Source of the DNA: Actinomycetota bacterium
Lineage (GTDB): Bacteria; Actinomycetota; Actinomycetes; Nanopelagicales; Nanopelagicaceae
Direction: 5' to 3'
DNA: 29,930 nucleotides
NCBI GenBank assembly: GCA_016870855.1
Contig: VGAF01000005.1
Span: forward strand, 1 to 29,930
The notes under the pieces were generated by a model. That model was not told the DNA's origin. It ran no database searches and saw only the letters and a list, made by a program, of their open reading frames with translations. This document shows, piece by piece, positions 15,706-23,650 of the stretch; within the stretch, counting starts at the first letter, position 1, and the number at the start of each line of letters is the position of its first letter. The position numbers were made by a program, and so were the translations under genes.

Positions 15706-16682
15706 ACCCGCACGGTACTTCCTTGATAGACAATAGAACTACCTTTAAACCACCAGGCTGCATCTAGATCATGGATGATTTCTGGGTTAACTTCATGCGC
15801 CAAATGAGTTGCCGCCCTAACACCTTGATTGCCTTCCATCATTAGGCCAATTGAAACGGTTAACCCCGATTCTTTAGCAAGTTCGGCGAGCCGGCGAGCC
15901 GGGAAAACTCCACCAGCCTTAAGGATCTTTACATTTAAGAACTTAAAGGCGTTACTAGATATAACTTTGATTAGATCTACTTCGGAAAAGCATGATTCAT
16001 CAGCCATCAAGGGAATGCTTGTGGCGAGCGAGAGTTCTCTATGTTCCGCTAACTGATCTCTTTTTAGGGGTTGCTCCAGATACTCGATGGAAAGATTTTC
16101 GGCCTCTAAAGTATTCACTGCTGCTTTTGCATATTCCAGGCTCCATGATTGATTGGGGTCAATTCTTAATTTGGAGAAGGGGCCAACTAAATCATGGATG
16201 AGCAATAACCGTCTAATTAGTGCATCAACAGGCTCGGCCTCAACTTTAATCTTAAATGCCTTAAATCCAGCTTTAATCCGCTCTTCTGTAATTCTCGGAA
16301 TCTCACTTAAGGGCGCGATTGGGATAGTTACATCGGTACTTATAGCGCAGTTTGATTCCTCATTCTCAAGGTCCCAACAGGCCATATCTAGCGCCGCTCT
16401 TGAGCTTGGCAGAAAATCAAGTTCATCTAAAACTTCTTGGTCAATTTCTTTAAGATTCTTGACATTATCTGAAATTAATTCGCTCCAGATCTCCTCGATA
16501 CTATCTCCAGCAATAGCAGGAGTTGCAACACACTCTCCAACTCCGACTCTGCCGGATTCAAGTTCAATTCGAACCTGAATGACCGGATAGTTATCAACTC
16601 TTCGTAGAGAAGTTATAAGTGGCTCTCGAAGGGATACTACGTATTGGCTGGCCGTGATACTTTTTATCTCGTGAAGTTTCAA
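15702..16682 (-). CDS. Dipeptide epimerase, L-Ala-D/L-Glu epimerase type (enolase superfamily)
   Basis: Muconate-lactonizing-subgroup enzyme expected to convert L-Ala-D-Glu from murein peptides to L-Ala-L-Glu, so that ordinary peptidases can use it. 326 residues: capping domain to about 120, then the barrel with FKIKVE (KxK catalytic lysines), LRIDPNQSW (metal Asp), IEYLEQPL (metal Glu), LMADESC (metal Asp), NVKILKAGG (second-face Lys) and, near the end, HDLDAAWW, where DxD reads the dipeptide amino group in this family. The start is a TTG (16682) preceded by AGGGAAG four bases upstream; no better start is visible. Its 5' end overlaps the divergent GNAT gene. Exact dipeptide specificity cannot be read from sequence. 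Confidence 0.88.
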   Translation of the reverse strand: MKLHEIKSITASQYVVSLREPLITSLRRVDNYPVIQVRIELESGRVGVGECVATPAIAGDSIEEIWSELISDNVKNLKEIDQEVLDELDFLPSSRAALDMACWDLENEESNCAISTDVTIPIAPLSEIPRITEERIKAGFKAFKIKVEAEPVDALIRRLLLIHDLVGPFSKLRIDPNQSWSLEYAKAAVNTLEAENLSIEYLEQPLKRDQLAEHRELSLATSIPLMADESCFSEVDLIKVISSNAFKFLNVKILKAGGVFPARRLAELAKESGLTVSIGLMMEGNQGVRAATHLAHEVNPEIIHDLDAAWWFKGSSIVYQGSTVRV

Positions 16683-17165
16683 AGTGCTTCCCTAGTTAAC
16701 CTAGATGAAATCGCTTCTCTATTCCATGCCTGCTGGCATATTTCATATCGAGATTTGTTAAGTGAGAATGTGATAGAAGCGATGAGCATAGAGAATGCTC
16801 GAGAGATTTGGCTACCCGGGTTGGTGGAACCGAAAGATCGCCAGACCATACTTGGCTTTGAGGATAACAATTTGGTTTCGGTCTTTCGAATTGGGAATGA
16901 CCCCCTAAGTGAAACCCGAGGACACTTATTCTCCCTATATGTCGCTCCAGAAGCTGCCGGGCGCGGATATGGTCGAGCGAGCTTAGAAGAGGCTATTGCG
17001 CGCTTGGTTGCGAAAAATGAACGCGAAGTATCACTATGGGTTTTTGACAAAAACTCTCTTGCCAAATCGCTATATTCAAGCGCTGGATTCACCCCAACGG
17101 GAGCAAGCCGTGTAGATGATCGCTGGCAAGAATTAGAGATTGAGATGCTCAAGGCCCTTAAGTAA
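16671..17165 (+). CDS. GNAT-family N-acetyltransferase
   Basis: Acetyl-CoA-dependent acetyltransferase of unknown substrate, 164 residues from a GTG at 16671. I preferred this start to a TTG at 16644 because the N-terminus then reads KFQSASLVNLDEIASLF, as in GNATs, and TACTTT lies 7 bases upstream (leaderless pattern). The acetyl-CoA loop is seen in LFSLYVAPEAAGRGYGRASLEEA (about 90-112, R-G-x-G), followed by SLWVFDKNSLAKSLYSSAGF, typical of RimI-like and toxin-type GNATs. It is the only plus-strand gene in the salvage cluster, splitting anmK from the epimerase; it overlaps anmK by 8 bases convergently and the epimerase by 12 bases head to head. Confidence 0.85.
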   Translation: MKFQSASLVNLDEIASLFHACWHISYRDLLSENVIEAMSIENAREIWLPGLVEPKDRQTILGFEDNNLVSVFRIGNDPLSETRGHLFSLYVAPEAAGRGYGRASLEEAIARLVAKNEREVSLWVFDKNSLAKSLYSSAGFTPTGASRVDDRWQELEIEMLKALK

Positions 17166-18315
17166 TTCTTACTCGGTAATTTCCTTGGGGCTTTGGAGTT
17201 GGTAACTGCAACGGTTTGGCCCCAGGCGTTAATGATCCGAGAACCATTGAGGCTCTTGCGCCGGTACATGATGCAATCGCGCCAGGAAGTCCATTCCAAG
17301 TCAAGTAGCCAATTAGCGCGAAGGTAGCCGCCTCTTTCTGGCGTGGATCTAGACCTAAGACTGACATTGGTTCTACAAGACAATTTGGAACCCGCTGCTT
17401 TAAGCGCTCCATCATTAATGGGTTTGCTGATCCACCACCGTGAACATAGAGATTCTTCAGTTTAAAACGATCAACCTCGATTGCAACAGTCTCAACGGTA
17501 AGCTCCAAAAGTGTTCTTAGAACGTCTTCAATAATCCAAGTAGAGACCTCTCCAAAATACTTCTTGATATATGGAAGATGGAATAACTCTTTGCCGGTTG
17601 ACTTGGGTGGTTTAGCCGCGTAATGAGGTTCTTTGAGAAGCTCTTTTAGGATTTCCTCAATTACCTGGCCGCTTCGCGCCAAGTTAGCATCTTTATCGAA
17701 CTTAAGTTCGCCCTTTGAGTGCTCTTGAATGGCTGCATCCATCAAACCATTAGCAGGTCCAATGTCATACGCGATTGGTTCCAAACCGCGACCCGTTACG
17801 GTTATGTTTGAAATTCCACCAAGATTGAGCGCTCCAACCGGTTCGGGATTATCGCCAAACATCATCTGATCCAACAGACTCACAAGGGGTGCACCATGTC
17901 CACCGGCTGCTACATCTCTCGAGCGAATATTTGATAAGACCGGCACTCCGGTACGTTCTGCAATCCAAGTCGGCTCTCCTAATTGGAGCGTTCCAAAAGC
18001 GTGATTATCTTCAACCCAGTGAAACAGCGTCTGGCCATGTGATGAAATTAAGTCAACTTGATCTGACTTGATTATTGACTTGGCTGCATCAGCAAAGGCT
18101 TGTCCGATAAATGTATCAAGGCGACATACGCGCTCCATATCGATGCTGCGCGGCGGCATTGAACTAGCGATTTCGGCATGGAGCTTCTCTTCATACGGAA
18201 AACTCTTAAAATCCAAGACCTTTAGCTCAATCACTCGATCCTTCTCGCTAAAGTCACAGAGTGCAACATCAATTCCGTCGTAAGAAGTTCCTGAAATCAT
18301 TCCTACTATCTTCAC
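17158..18315 (-). CDS. anmK: Anhydro-N-acetylmuramic acid kinase
   Basis: Cytoplasmic kinase that opens the 1,6-anhydro ring of anhydroMurNAc with ATP and water, giving MurNAc-6-P for MurQ. 385 residues from GTG 18315; start chosen because GGAGGTG stands five bases before it and the GTG overlaps the oppF stop (GTGA). Family features: GMISGTSYDGIDVAL (5-19, ATP/sugar loop), SSHGQTLFH, GEPTWIAERTGVPVLSNIRSRD, GALNLGGISNIT, YDIGPANGLMDA with the catalytic Asp, and VHGGGSANPLMMERL near the end. E. coli AnmK is 369 residues, so length is normal. Its presence means the cell meets anhydro-muropeptides, produced by lytic transglycosylases of itself or of other bacteria. Confidence 0.95.
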   Translation of the reverse strand: MKIVGMISGTSYDGIDVALCDFSEKDRVIELKVLDFKSFPYEEKLHAEIASSMPPRSIDMERVCRLDTFIGQAFADAAKSIIKSDQVDLISSHGQTLFHWVEDNHAFGTLQLGEPTWIAERTGVPVLSNIRSRDVAAGGHGAPLVSLLDQMMFGDNPEPVGALNLGGISNITVTGRGLEPIAYDIGPANGLMDAAIQEHSKGELKFDKDANLARSGQVIEEILKELLKEPHYAAKPPKSTGKELFHLPYIKKYFGEVSTWIIEDVLRTLLELTVETVAIEVDRFKLKNLYVHGGGSANPLMMERLKQRVPNCLVEPMSVLGLDPRQKEAATFALIGYLTWNGLPGAIASCTGARASMVLGSLTPGAKPLQLPTPKPQGNYRVRIT

Positions 18316-19262
18316 TTCAACACCTCCGGACAGGCCACTAAATGGCTGGCTTTTGCTACTTTTAACGCGGGCACTTCTATCCTGCAATTTGGCTTGGCAA
18401 TCGGGCAGCGCAGATGAAAGGCGCAACCGTTTGGCAGATTTGCTGGATCAGGTACTTCGCCTTCAAGGACATTCTCAAAATCAATTCCTTGAATCTTAGT
18501 GTGATCTGGAATCGAATCTATCAGAGCCCGGGTATAAGGATGACGGGGTGAATTCAATACTTCGCTCCAGCTGCCAAGTTCTACGATCCGGCCAAGATAC
18601 ATAACAGCAATCTCATCACTAATGTGTCGCACCATAGATAAGTCATGGCTAATAAAGATGTAGGTGAGACTGAATCTCTCCTTTAGATCAACTAACAAAT
18701 TCATAACATCAGCACGGACTGAGACATCTAAAGCTGAAACTGGTTCATCTAAAACTAATAAATCCGGTTCAGCGGCCAAGGCCCGTGCTATAGCAACTCT
18801 TTGCCGTTGCCCACCAGAAAGTTGGTGCGGAAAACGATTCTTCATATCCATAGGAATTCCAACGACTGAGAGCAATTCCGTTACCCGACTATCGACTTGA
18901 TCGACTGCTCGAAGTTGATGGGTCTTGATTACTTCCGCGACGCAACTACCAATTGTTTGTCGAGGGTTTAGGGAAGAGTAGGGATCTTGAAATACGAGTT
19001 GAATTTTGGAGTGATGGCTCTTTAAAGAGTTACGCACACTCTTACCAAGAACTTCCTCATTCCAAGTCAGAGTTCCTTCGGTCGGGGGCTCAAGTCCAAC
19101 AATCAATCTGGCCAAGGTAGATTTGCCACAACCGCTTTCACCAACAATTCCGAGTGTCTCGCCTCGCTTTACCTCAAGGGAGACTCCATTTAATGCGCTA
19201 ATCGTGCTCTTCTTTGCGCGCACTTTGTAGCGCTTAATGACTCCATCGACTTTTAAACTCAT
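18312..19262 (-). CDS. Oligopeptide ABC transporter ATPase (OppF/DppF)
   Basis: Second ATPase of the peptide importer. 316 residues from ATG 19262, which overlaps the stop of the preceding ATPase gene (ATGA) and has AGGGAG upstream; an earlier in-frame start would sit inside that gene. Walker A GESGCGKST, Q-loop QLVFQDPYSSLNPR, signature LSGGQRQRVAIARAL, Walker B LLVLDEPVSALD, switch His in FISHD, then the oligopeptide-type C-terminal region RHPYTRALIDS and CAFHLRCPIAKPNC with paired cysteines, as in OppF/DppF. Works with the preceding permeases and ATPase. Confidence 0.93.
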   Translation of the reverse strand: MSLKVDGVIKRYKVRAKKSTISALNGVSLEVKRGETLGIVGESGCGKSTLARLIVGLEPPTEGTLTWNEEVLGKSVRNSLKSHHSKIQLVFQDPYSSLNPRQTIGSCVAEVIKTHQLRAVDQVDSRVTELLSVVGIPMDMKNRFPHQLSGGQRQRVAIARALAAEPDLLVLDEPVSALDVSVRADVMNLLVDLKERFSLTYIFISHDLSMVRHISDEIAVMYLGRIVELGSWSEVLNSPRHPYTRALIDSIPDHTKIQGIDFENVLEGEVPDPANLPNGCAFHLRCPIAKPNCRIEVPALKVAKASHLVACPEVLK

Positions 19263-20221
19263 CGCGAACTCCCTTCTGGGAAGAAGCACGCAACCGCACT
19301 TGCGGACCGGTCTGATAACTCAGGCCGTTTGGAGCGACAATTTTCTTCTGACTTCCAACAACGAGGTGAGAATGCGCAACTATCGCCTACCTGCCACGGT
19401 TTCGGCGGCACGCCAGGAATTGAGGCCAACTTATCTTTAGAGCTATCAGCGGCCGGGAGTGAGGCAAGCAAGCCAACGGTGTAAGGGTGCTTTGGTGAAT
19501 TGAATATTTCTTTCACCGTACCAACTTCGACGATTCGACCGGCATACATGACGATGACTCGATCTACTAGGTTTGCTACAACCCCTAAGTCATGAGTAAT
19601 CCAGAGCATTGACATATTTCGGCGCCGACGCTCTTTCGCTACCAAAGCGAGAATTTGCCGTTGAATAGTTACATCTAGAGCGGTTGTGGGTTCGTCGGCA
19701 ATCAGTAATTTTGGAGAAAGCAAGAGCGACATGGCAATCATCACTCTCTGTCTCATGCCCCCAGAGAACTCATGCGGATAACTCTCAAAGGCTCGCTTTG
19801 GATCCGGAATTCCTACAGCAGCTAAGCCTTCTAGAACATGTTCTCTTGGTTTTGCAATGCTATTTTCATGGGAATTCAATACCTCTAGTAATTGATCGCC
19901 AAGCTTCATGACTGGATTAAGCGCCGTCATAGGATCTTGATAAATCATTGCTATCTCATTGCCGCGAATCTTTCGGAGCGTCTCATCGCTCGCTTGAATA
20001 AGGTTATCTCCCTGAAACTTAACTTCTCCAGAACCGATTTTCAGGCCTCGGGCAAGCAGGCCGAGGATGGATAAAGCGGATAGAGTCTTGCCCGAACCGC
20101 TTTCACCAACAACTCCAACAGCTTCACCAGGTTCAATTGCGAAACTCACGTCATTTACAAGGACGCGTTCATCTTCGGCGATTACTACCGATAAATTAGA
20201 AATTTCAAGTAATTTATTCAT
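19259..20221 (-). CDS. Oligopeptide ABC transporter ATPase (OppD/DppD)
   Basis: First ATPase of the peptide importer, 320 residues. Walker A GESGSGKTLSAL (about 38-49), Q-loop IYQDPMTALNPV, signature FSGGMRQRVMIAMSL, Walker B LLIADEPTTALD, switch His in ITHD, then KHPYTVGLLASLP and the C-terminal cysteine cluster CAFSPRCWKSEENC plus a later Cys, which in some DppD-type ATPases binds an iron-sulfur cluster. The ATG overlaps the DppC-type permease stop (ATGA). Full length, no anomalies seen. Confidence 0.93.
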   Translation of the reverse strand: MNKLLEISNLSVVIAEDERVLVNDVSFAIEPGEAVGVVGESGSGKTLSALSILGLLARGLKIGSGEVKFQGDNLIQASDETLRKIRGNEIAMIYQDPMTALNPVMKLGDQLLEVLNSHENSIAKPREHVLEGLAAVGIPDPKRAFESYPHEFSGGMRQRVMIAMSLLLSPKLLIADEPTTALDVTIQRQILALVAKERRRRNMSMLWITHDLGVVANLVDRVIVMYAGRIVEVGTVKEIFNSPKHPYTVGLLASLPAADSSKDKLASIPGVPPKPWQVGDSCAFSPRCWKSEENCRSKRPELSDRSASAVACFFPEGSSR

Positions 20222-21072
20222 CCGCTACTCCGGCGTGCAGGATCAAGGGCGTCGCGGAGGCCATCGCCAACGAGATTTAGACCAACAACTACAACGGTGA
20301 TGAATATAGACGGGAAAGCGAGCGCCCACCACGCAAAAGCAGCCAACGGCTGAGCCTCGGAGACCATAAGTCCCAGTGATGCATCAGGAGGTTGAGTTCC
20401 AAGGCCTAAGAAGGAGAGGCCCGACTCAGTCAAAATCGCCCACGAAAGTGAGAGTGCAATCTGTACCACGATTGGCGCAAAGACGTTTGGCATTAAATGG
20501 CGGATCAATATCCGAGGAGTAGAAAATCCAAGTACTCGAACGGATTTCACGTAGTCCATCTCTTTTACAGTTAGAACAGGTCCTCGTGCAACTCGGATAA
20601 AAATCGGGGTATAGACGATTGCAATAGCAATTGATGTGTCAATCCAGGAATTCCCTAGGCTATTTACGATCGCAAGTGCAAGTAATATTGCAGGAAACGC
20701 AAAGATTACATCGCTACTTCTTACGACGATGTTATCAATCCAGCCGCCGAAGAGTCCCCCAATAACTCCCAGAAATACTCCAACAAGTGCTGCGATACTT
20801 ACAGAGAGAATCGCAACAGATAAAGAGCGACGCATTCCATCGATTGATCTTGAGAATATATCTCTACCAAATTGATCTGTTCCAAACCAGTAGGTGCTAT
20901 TGGGACCTTGTAGCGCACTTATTGGATTCTGCTCAAGAGGGTCAATCGGAGCAAGACTGAAAGCTGAAACTATTGAGAGCGTTATCATTACCGAGACTAG
21001 GAATAGCCCAACGATTCCACTCGTACTCTTGAAGTAATAATTTATCCACGTCTTTTCCCGAACCGTCTTCAT
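20218..21072 (-). CDS. Peptide ABC transporter permease (OppC/DppC)
   Basis: Inner-membrane subunit, 284 residues from ATG 21072, chosen because it overlaps the upstream permease stop (ATGA); a start at 21105 would lie inside that gene. An N-terminal helix (about 18-40) is followed by the typical loop YWFGTDQFGRDIFSR, then five helices. The ATPase-coupling EAA loop is EMDYVKSVRVLGFSTPRILIRHLMPN, and SWAILTESGLSFLGLGTQPPDASLG marks the OppC/DppC family. Confidence 0.93.
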   Translation of the reverse strand: MKTVREKTWINYYFKSTSGIVGLFLVSVMITLSIVSAFSLAPIDPLEQNPISALQGPNSTYWFGTDQFGRDIFSRSIDGMRRSLSVAILSVSIAALVGVFLGVIGGLFGGWIDNIVVRSSDVIFAFPAILLALAIVNSLGNSWIDTSIAIAIVYTPIFIRVARGPVLTVKEMDYVKSVRVLGFSTPRILIRHLMPNVFAPIVVQIALSLSWAILTESGLSFLGLGTQPPDASLGLMVSEAQPLAAFAWWALAFPSIFITVVVVGLNLVGDGLRDALDPARRSSG

Positions 21073-22013
21073 TTTATTCTTGGATCCACCTTTCGGTAAA
21101 CCCAATCTGTCACGATATTGATTGTGACAAAGAGGATTGCAAAGACCATGATGCTGCTTTGGACTGTTGCATATTCGCGCTTATTGATGGCATCCAAAAT
21201 CTGTCTACCCATACCTGGTAGCGCAAAAATTTTCTCCACGATGACTGCGCCACCCAATAAGTAACCAAATTGGATTCCAGTCATAGTGACTATTGGAATT
21301 AAAGAGTTTCTCAAAACATGGCGGAGACGGACAATTCTGGGTTTGACGCCTTTCCCATAAGCAGTTCTTACAAAGTCCTTATCTACAGTTTCAAGGAGAG
21401 CTGATCGGGTCGTACGCATTACTGGCGCTGCCACGGCAATACCTAGAACTAGGCTCGGAAAGAGCATTTGTTGCAGGTTCATCGAGAGATCCTCAACGGG
21501 CGTCATGTATTCATAGCCATTTGGGAAGTACTGGAATCGGTTAGCCATGACGGTGACGATTGTTGTGCTTAGTACAAAGCCCGGAATAGCTAGGGCAAGC
21601 AATCCAAAGAACTGTCCGGCAAAATCTCGGGCGCTTCCCGGTTTTCGCGCGCTAAACATTCCTACTGCTACCCCCATCATGACGCCAAGAATCGTTCCGA
21701 AGAGAGCGAGTTGGGTGGTGACAAGAAGCGCTGGCTTAGTTAACTCCCAAACCGGAGCGCCGGTTGAATAAGAAAAACCAAGATCACCTGATAAAAAGCT
21801 AGTAATCCAAGAGAGATACTGACCAATTAGTGGCTTATCAATTCCATAATATTCCCGTAACGACTGAATTTGCTCAGGGGTAAGAACGCCGGTCTCTATT
21901 CCCAGCGAGCTTGTGATTGTATCGCCGGGGATTACTCGAAGGACTATAAAAACGAAGATTGAGATACCAAATAGCGTCGTTAGCACCGTCGCAATTCGGT
22001 TGAAGAATCTCAT
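21069..22013 (-). CDS. Peptide ABC transporter permease (OppB/DppB)
   Basis: Inner-membrane subunit, 314 residues, with the family's N-terminal helix (RIATVLTTLFGISIFVFIVLRVIPGD), the long periplasmic-side loop after it, and the GxxxE-type coupling loop TVDKDFVRTAYGKGVKPRIVRLRHVLRN before LLGGAVIVEKIFALPGMG. The ATG (22013-22011) is separated from the binding-protein gene by 67 bases that hold a strong hairpin, so expression may be lower than that of the binding protein. Confidence 0.93.
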   Translation of the reverse strand: MRFFNRIATVLTTLFGISIFVFIVLRVIPGDTITSSLGIETGVLTPEQIQSLREYYGIDKPLIGQYLSWITSFLSGDLGFSYSTGAPVWELTKPALLVTTQLALFGTILGVMMGVAVGMFSARKPGSARDFAGQFFGLLALAIPGFVLSTTIVTVMANRFQYFPNGYEYMTPVEDLSMNLQQMLFPSLVLGIAVAAPVMRTTRSALLETVDKDFVRTAYGKGVKPRIVRLRHVLRNSLIPIVTMTGIQFGYLLGGAVIVEKIFALPGMGRQILDAINKREYATVQSSIMVFAILFVTINIVTDWVYRKVDPRIK

Positions 22014-22038
22014 CTAGAAATTTCCTAACAAATTAGTG

Positions 22039-22066
22039 TGGCGTGTGGGGTTTCCCCCACACGCCA
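22039..22066 (-). promoter_or_regulatory. Intercistronic hairpin with GAAA tetraloop after the oligopeptide-binding protein gene
   Basis: A perfect 12-bp stem with the loop GAAA on the transcribed (minus) strand lies between the binding-protein stop and the first permease. There is no run of T after it, so a partial attenuator or 3'-end stabiliser for the binding-protein mRNA is more likely than a full terminator. Confidence 0.75.
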
Positions 22067-22080
22067 TGGTTACTTACTTA

Positions 22081-23595
22081 TTAACCGAGCGTTGCAGAAC
22101 GGAGCTGAAGTAGAGAGCCGTTTGCAAGTGCAGAGAATCCACGTAGCTTCTTGGTTGCTACTCGGTACTCATATGGGGTTGCAAGCCAGACCCAGATCGC
22201 ATTGTCCTCTAGCTCTTTAGAGATAGCGGTATATGCGCTCTTTCGCTCTGCAACCTTTCCGCTCGCTTTACCTTTAACGAAGTTTGCATCAAGAGTTGTT
22301 GAAGAATATGAAGCAACCTTGTTTAGGTTTCCAGTTGAGGTGAAATAACGTGTGTACATCGTGTCTGGATCGACACGGCCACCGTTATTTGCAAGCGTTG
22401 CCACGAAGTCAGCAGCAAGCCAACGAGGTACATAAGTCGCTTGTTCGACGATATCTAGATCCATAGTGATATTCGCCTTTGCAAGCTGCGCCTTCAAGTT
22501 CTGTGCCATAGCGACTGAGGTTGCCCAACCAGTGCTTGTTACAAGGGTCTTAAAGGAGACGCCGCTCGACTTACCAGCAGCAGCTAGATATTCCTTTGCC
22601 TTAGCTAGATCCTGCTTTGGGCAAGGACGTGCGTTGGCATCAGATCTAAATGCCGGGCTTGTGATTGGGCCAGTAACTTGTCCCTCACCGAGCAGAGCGG
22701 TGTTAACCAACTCTTGGCGATCAATTGCGCATTGGATTGCTAGGCGAACGTTCTTATCATTGAAAGGTGCAACCTTTGTATTGAATTGAAGTGCGTAATA
22801 TGCAAGCGCAGGAGTCTTGAAGGTCTTTAGATTGCTCCTAACCTGGCGAGCAATAAGTGGGTCGGTAATAATTCCCATTCCTATTGTGCCGGCATTAAGC
22901 GCAGAAAGTATTGATGCCTCGTTTGGAATAACCCGAATCGTTACATCTTTGATCTTCGGCTCACCCATGAAGTAATCAGGGTTTGCTTGGAGCTTTACAG
23001 ATTGAGTTGGCTCCCACGAGATGAACTTGTATGGGCCAGTTCCATTTGGCTTGTTGCTTCCGCCAATACGTCCGGCAGCGATATCTTCCTTAGAAAGCAT
23101 CGCCATATTAACGCCTTCAAGGGCTGCAAGAATTGGCGCATTTGGAATCGACATCTTCAAGATGAGCTGTCGACCCTTTGCGGTGATGGAGGTAATAGTC
23201 GCGATATTTGCGCGAGCTGCAGCTCCGGTCTTGGTATCCAAGATTCTCTCAAGAGAGGCCTTTGCATCTTCTGCATCAAAGGAAGTTCCATCATGGAACT
23301 TAACTCCCTCACGAAGGTTTAACGTGAGTTGAGTTCCGTCTTTGCTGAAGATCCAGGAGCTGGCAAGACCGCCCTTAATTGCGTTCTTCGCGCCAATCTC
23401 GATCAAGCCTCCATAAACAAGTCCAAGTCCGCGGACCGTGGCAAAGTTTGTAGAGGTATGTGGATCAGTCTTATCAATATCAAGAACGCTACCGATAACA
23501 AGACTTGTATCAGCAGCCTTTGCTGGTTGAGCAATTAGTACTCCACCTAGGAGCGCTGTGATTGCCAAACCAACTCTTAATTTTCTTAGTTTCAC
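22081..23595 (-). CDS. Extracytoplasmic oligopeptide-binding protein (SBP_bac_5)
   Basis: Ligand-binding component of the peptide importer, 504 residues. The start is a GTG (23595) with AGGAAAG a few bases upstream. The N-terminus is a Sec signal peptide ending AKA-A (cleavage near 27/28); there is no lipobox cysteine. Family landmarks: DPHTSTNFATVRGLGLVYGGL, LREGVKFHDGTSFDAEDAKASLERI, NGTGPYKFISWEP, and VRLAIQCAIDRQELVN. Context (anmK, murQ, dipeptide epimerase) suggests murein peptides such as L-Ala-D-Glu-diamino acid, like MppA/OppA, but general oligopeptides remain possible. Separated by 55 bases from the kinase gene; an 11-codon reading frame in that gap overlaps this start. Confidence 0.92.
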   Translation of the reverse strand: MKLRKLRVGLAITALLGGVLIAQPAKAADTSLVIGSVLDIDKTDPHTSTNFATVRGLGLVYGGLIEIGAKNAIKGGLASSWIFSKDGTQLTLNLREGVKFHDGTSFDAEDAKASLERILDTKTGAAARANIATITSITAKGRQLILKMSIPNAPILAALEGVNMAMLSKEDIAAGRIGGSNKPNGTGPYKFISWEPTQSVKLQANPDYFMGEPKIKDVTIRVIPNEASILSALNAGTIGMGIITDPLIARQVRSNLKTFKTPALAYYALQFNTKVAPFNDKNVRLAIQCAIDRQELVNTALLGEGQVTGPITSPAFRSDANARPCPKQDLAKAKEYLAAAGKSSGVSFKTLVTSTGWATSVAMAQNLKAQLAKANITMDLDIVEQATYVPRWLAADFVATLANNGGRVDPDTMYTRYFTSTGNLNKVASYSSTTLDANFVKGKASGKVAERKSAYTAISKELEDNAIWVWLATPYEYRVATKKLRGFSALANGSLLQLRSATLG

Positions 23596-23627
23596 TTACT
23601 TTCCTTTCCAACGAGGGATGAGTTCAT
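23592..23627 (-). CDS. Possible 11-codon leader ORF before the peptide-binding protein
   Basis: ATG 23627 reads MNSSLVGKESK and its TGA overlaps the GTG of the binding-protein gene (GTGA). The ATG is preceded by GAGAGAAAG, the same sequence that precedes the sugar-binding-protein start at 28352; GAGAGAAAGATGAA is identical in both places. It might couple translation, or be chance. No evidence that the peptide matters. Confidence 0.3.
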   Translation of the reverse strand: MNSSLVGKESK

Positions 23628-23650
23628 CTTTCTCTCTCTTTAGGTCTTCG

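Noticed and set aside
16679..17383. 234-codon minus frame over the GNAT gene
   Set aside because: Serine/arginine-rich shadow; the plus frame has a clear acetyl-CoA-binding motif.
22039..22066. Rho-independent terminator ending the binding-protein transcript
   Set aside because: The stem is strong but not followed by a T-run, and the permeases downstream have no visible promoter, so I call it an intercistronic hairpin instead.
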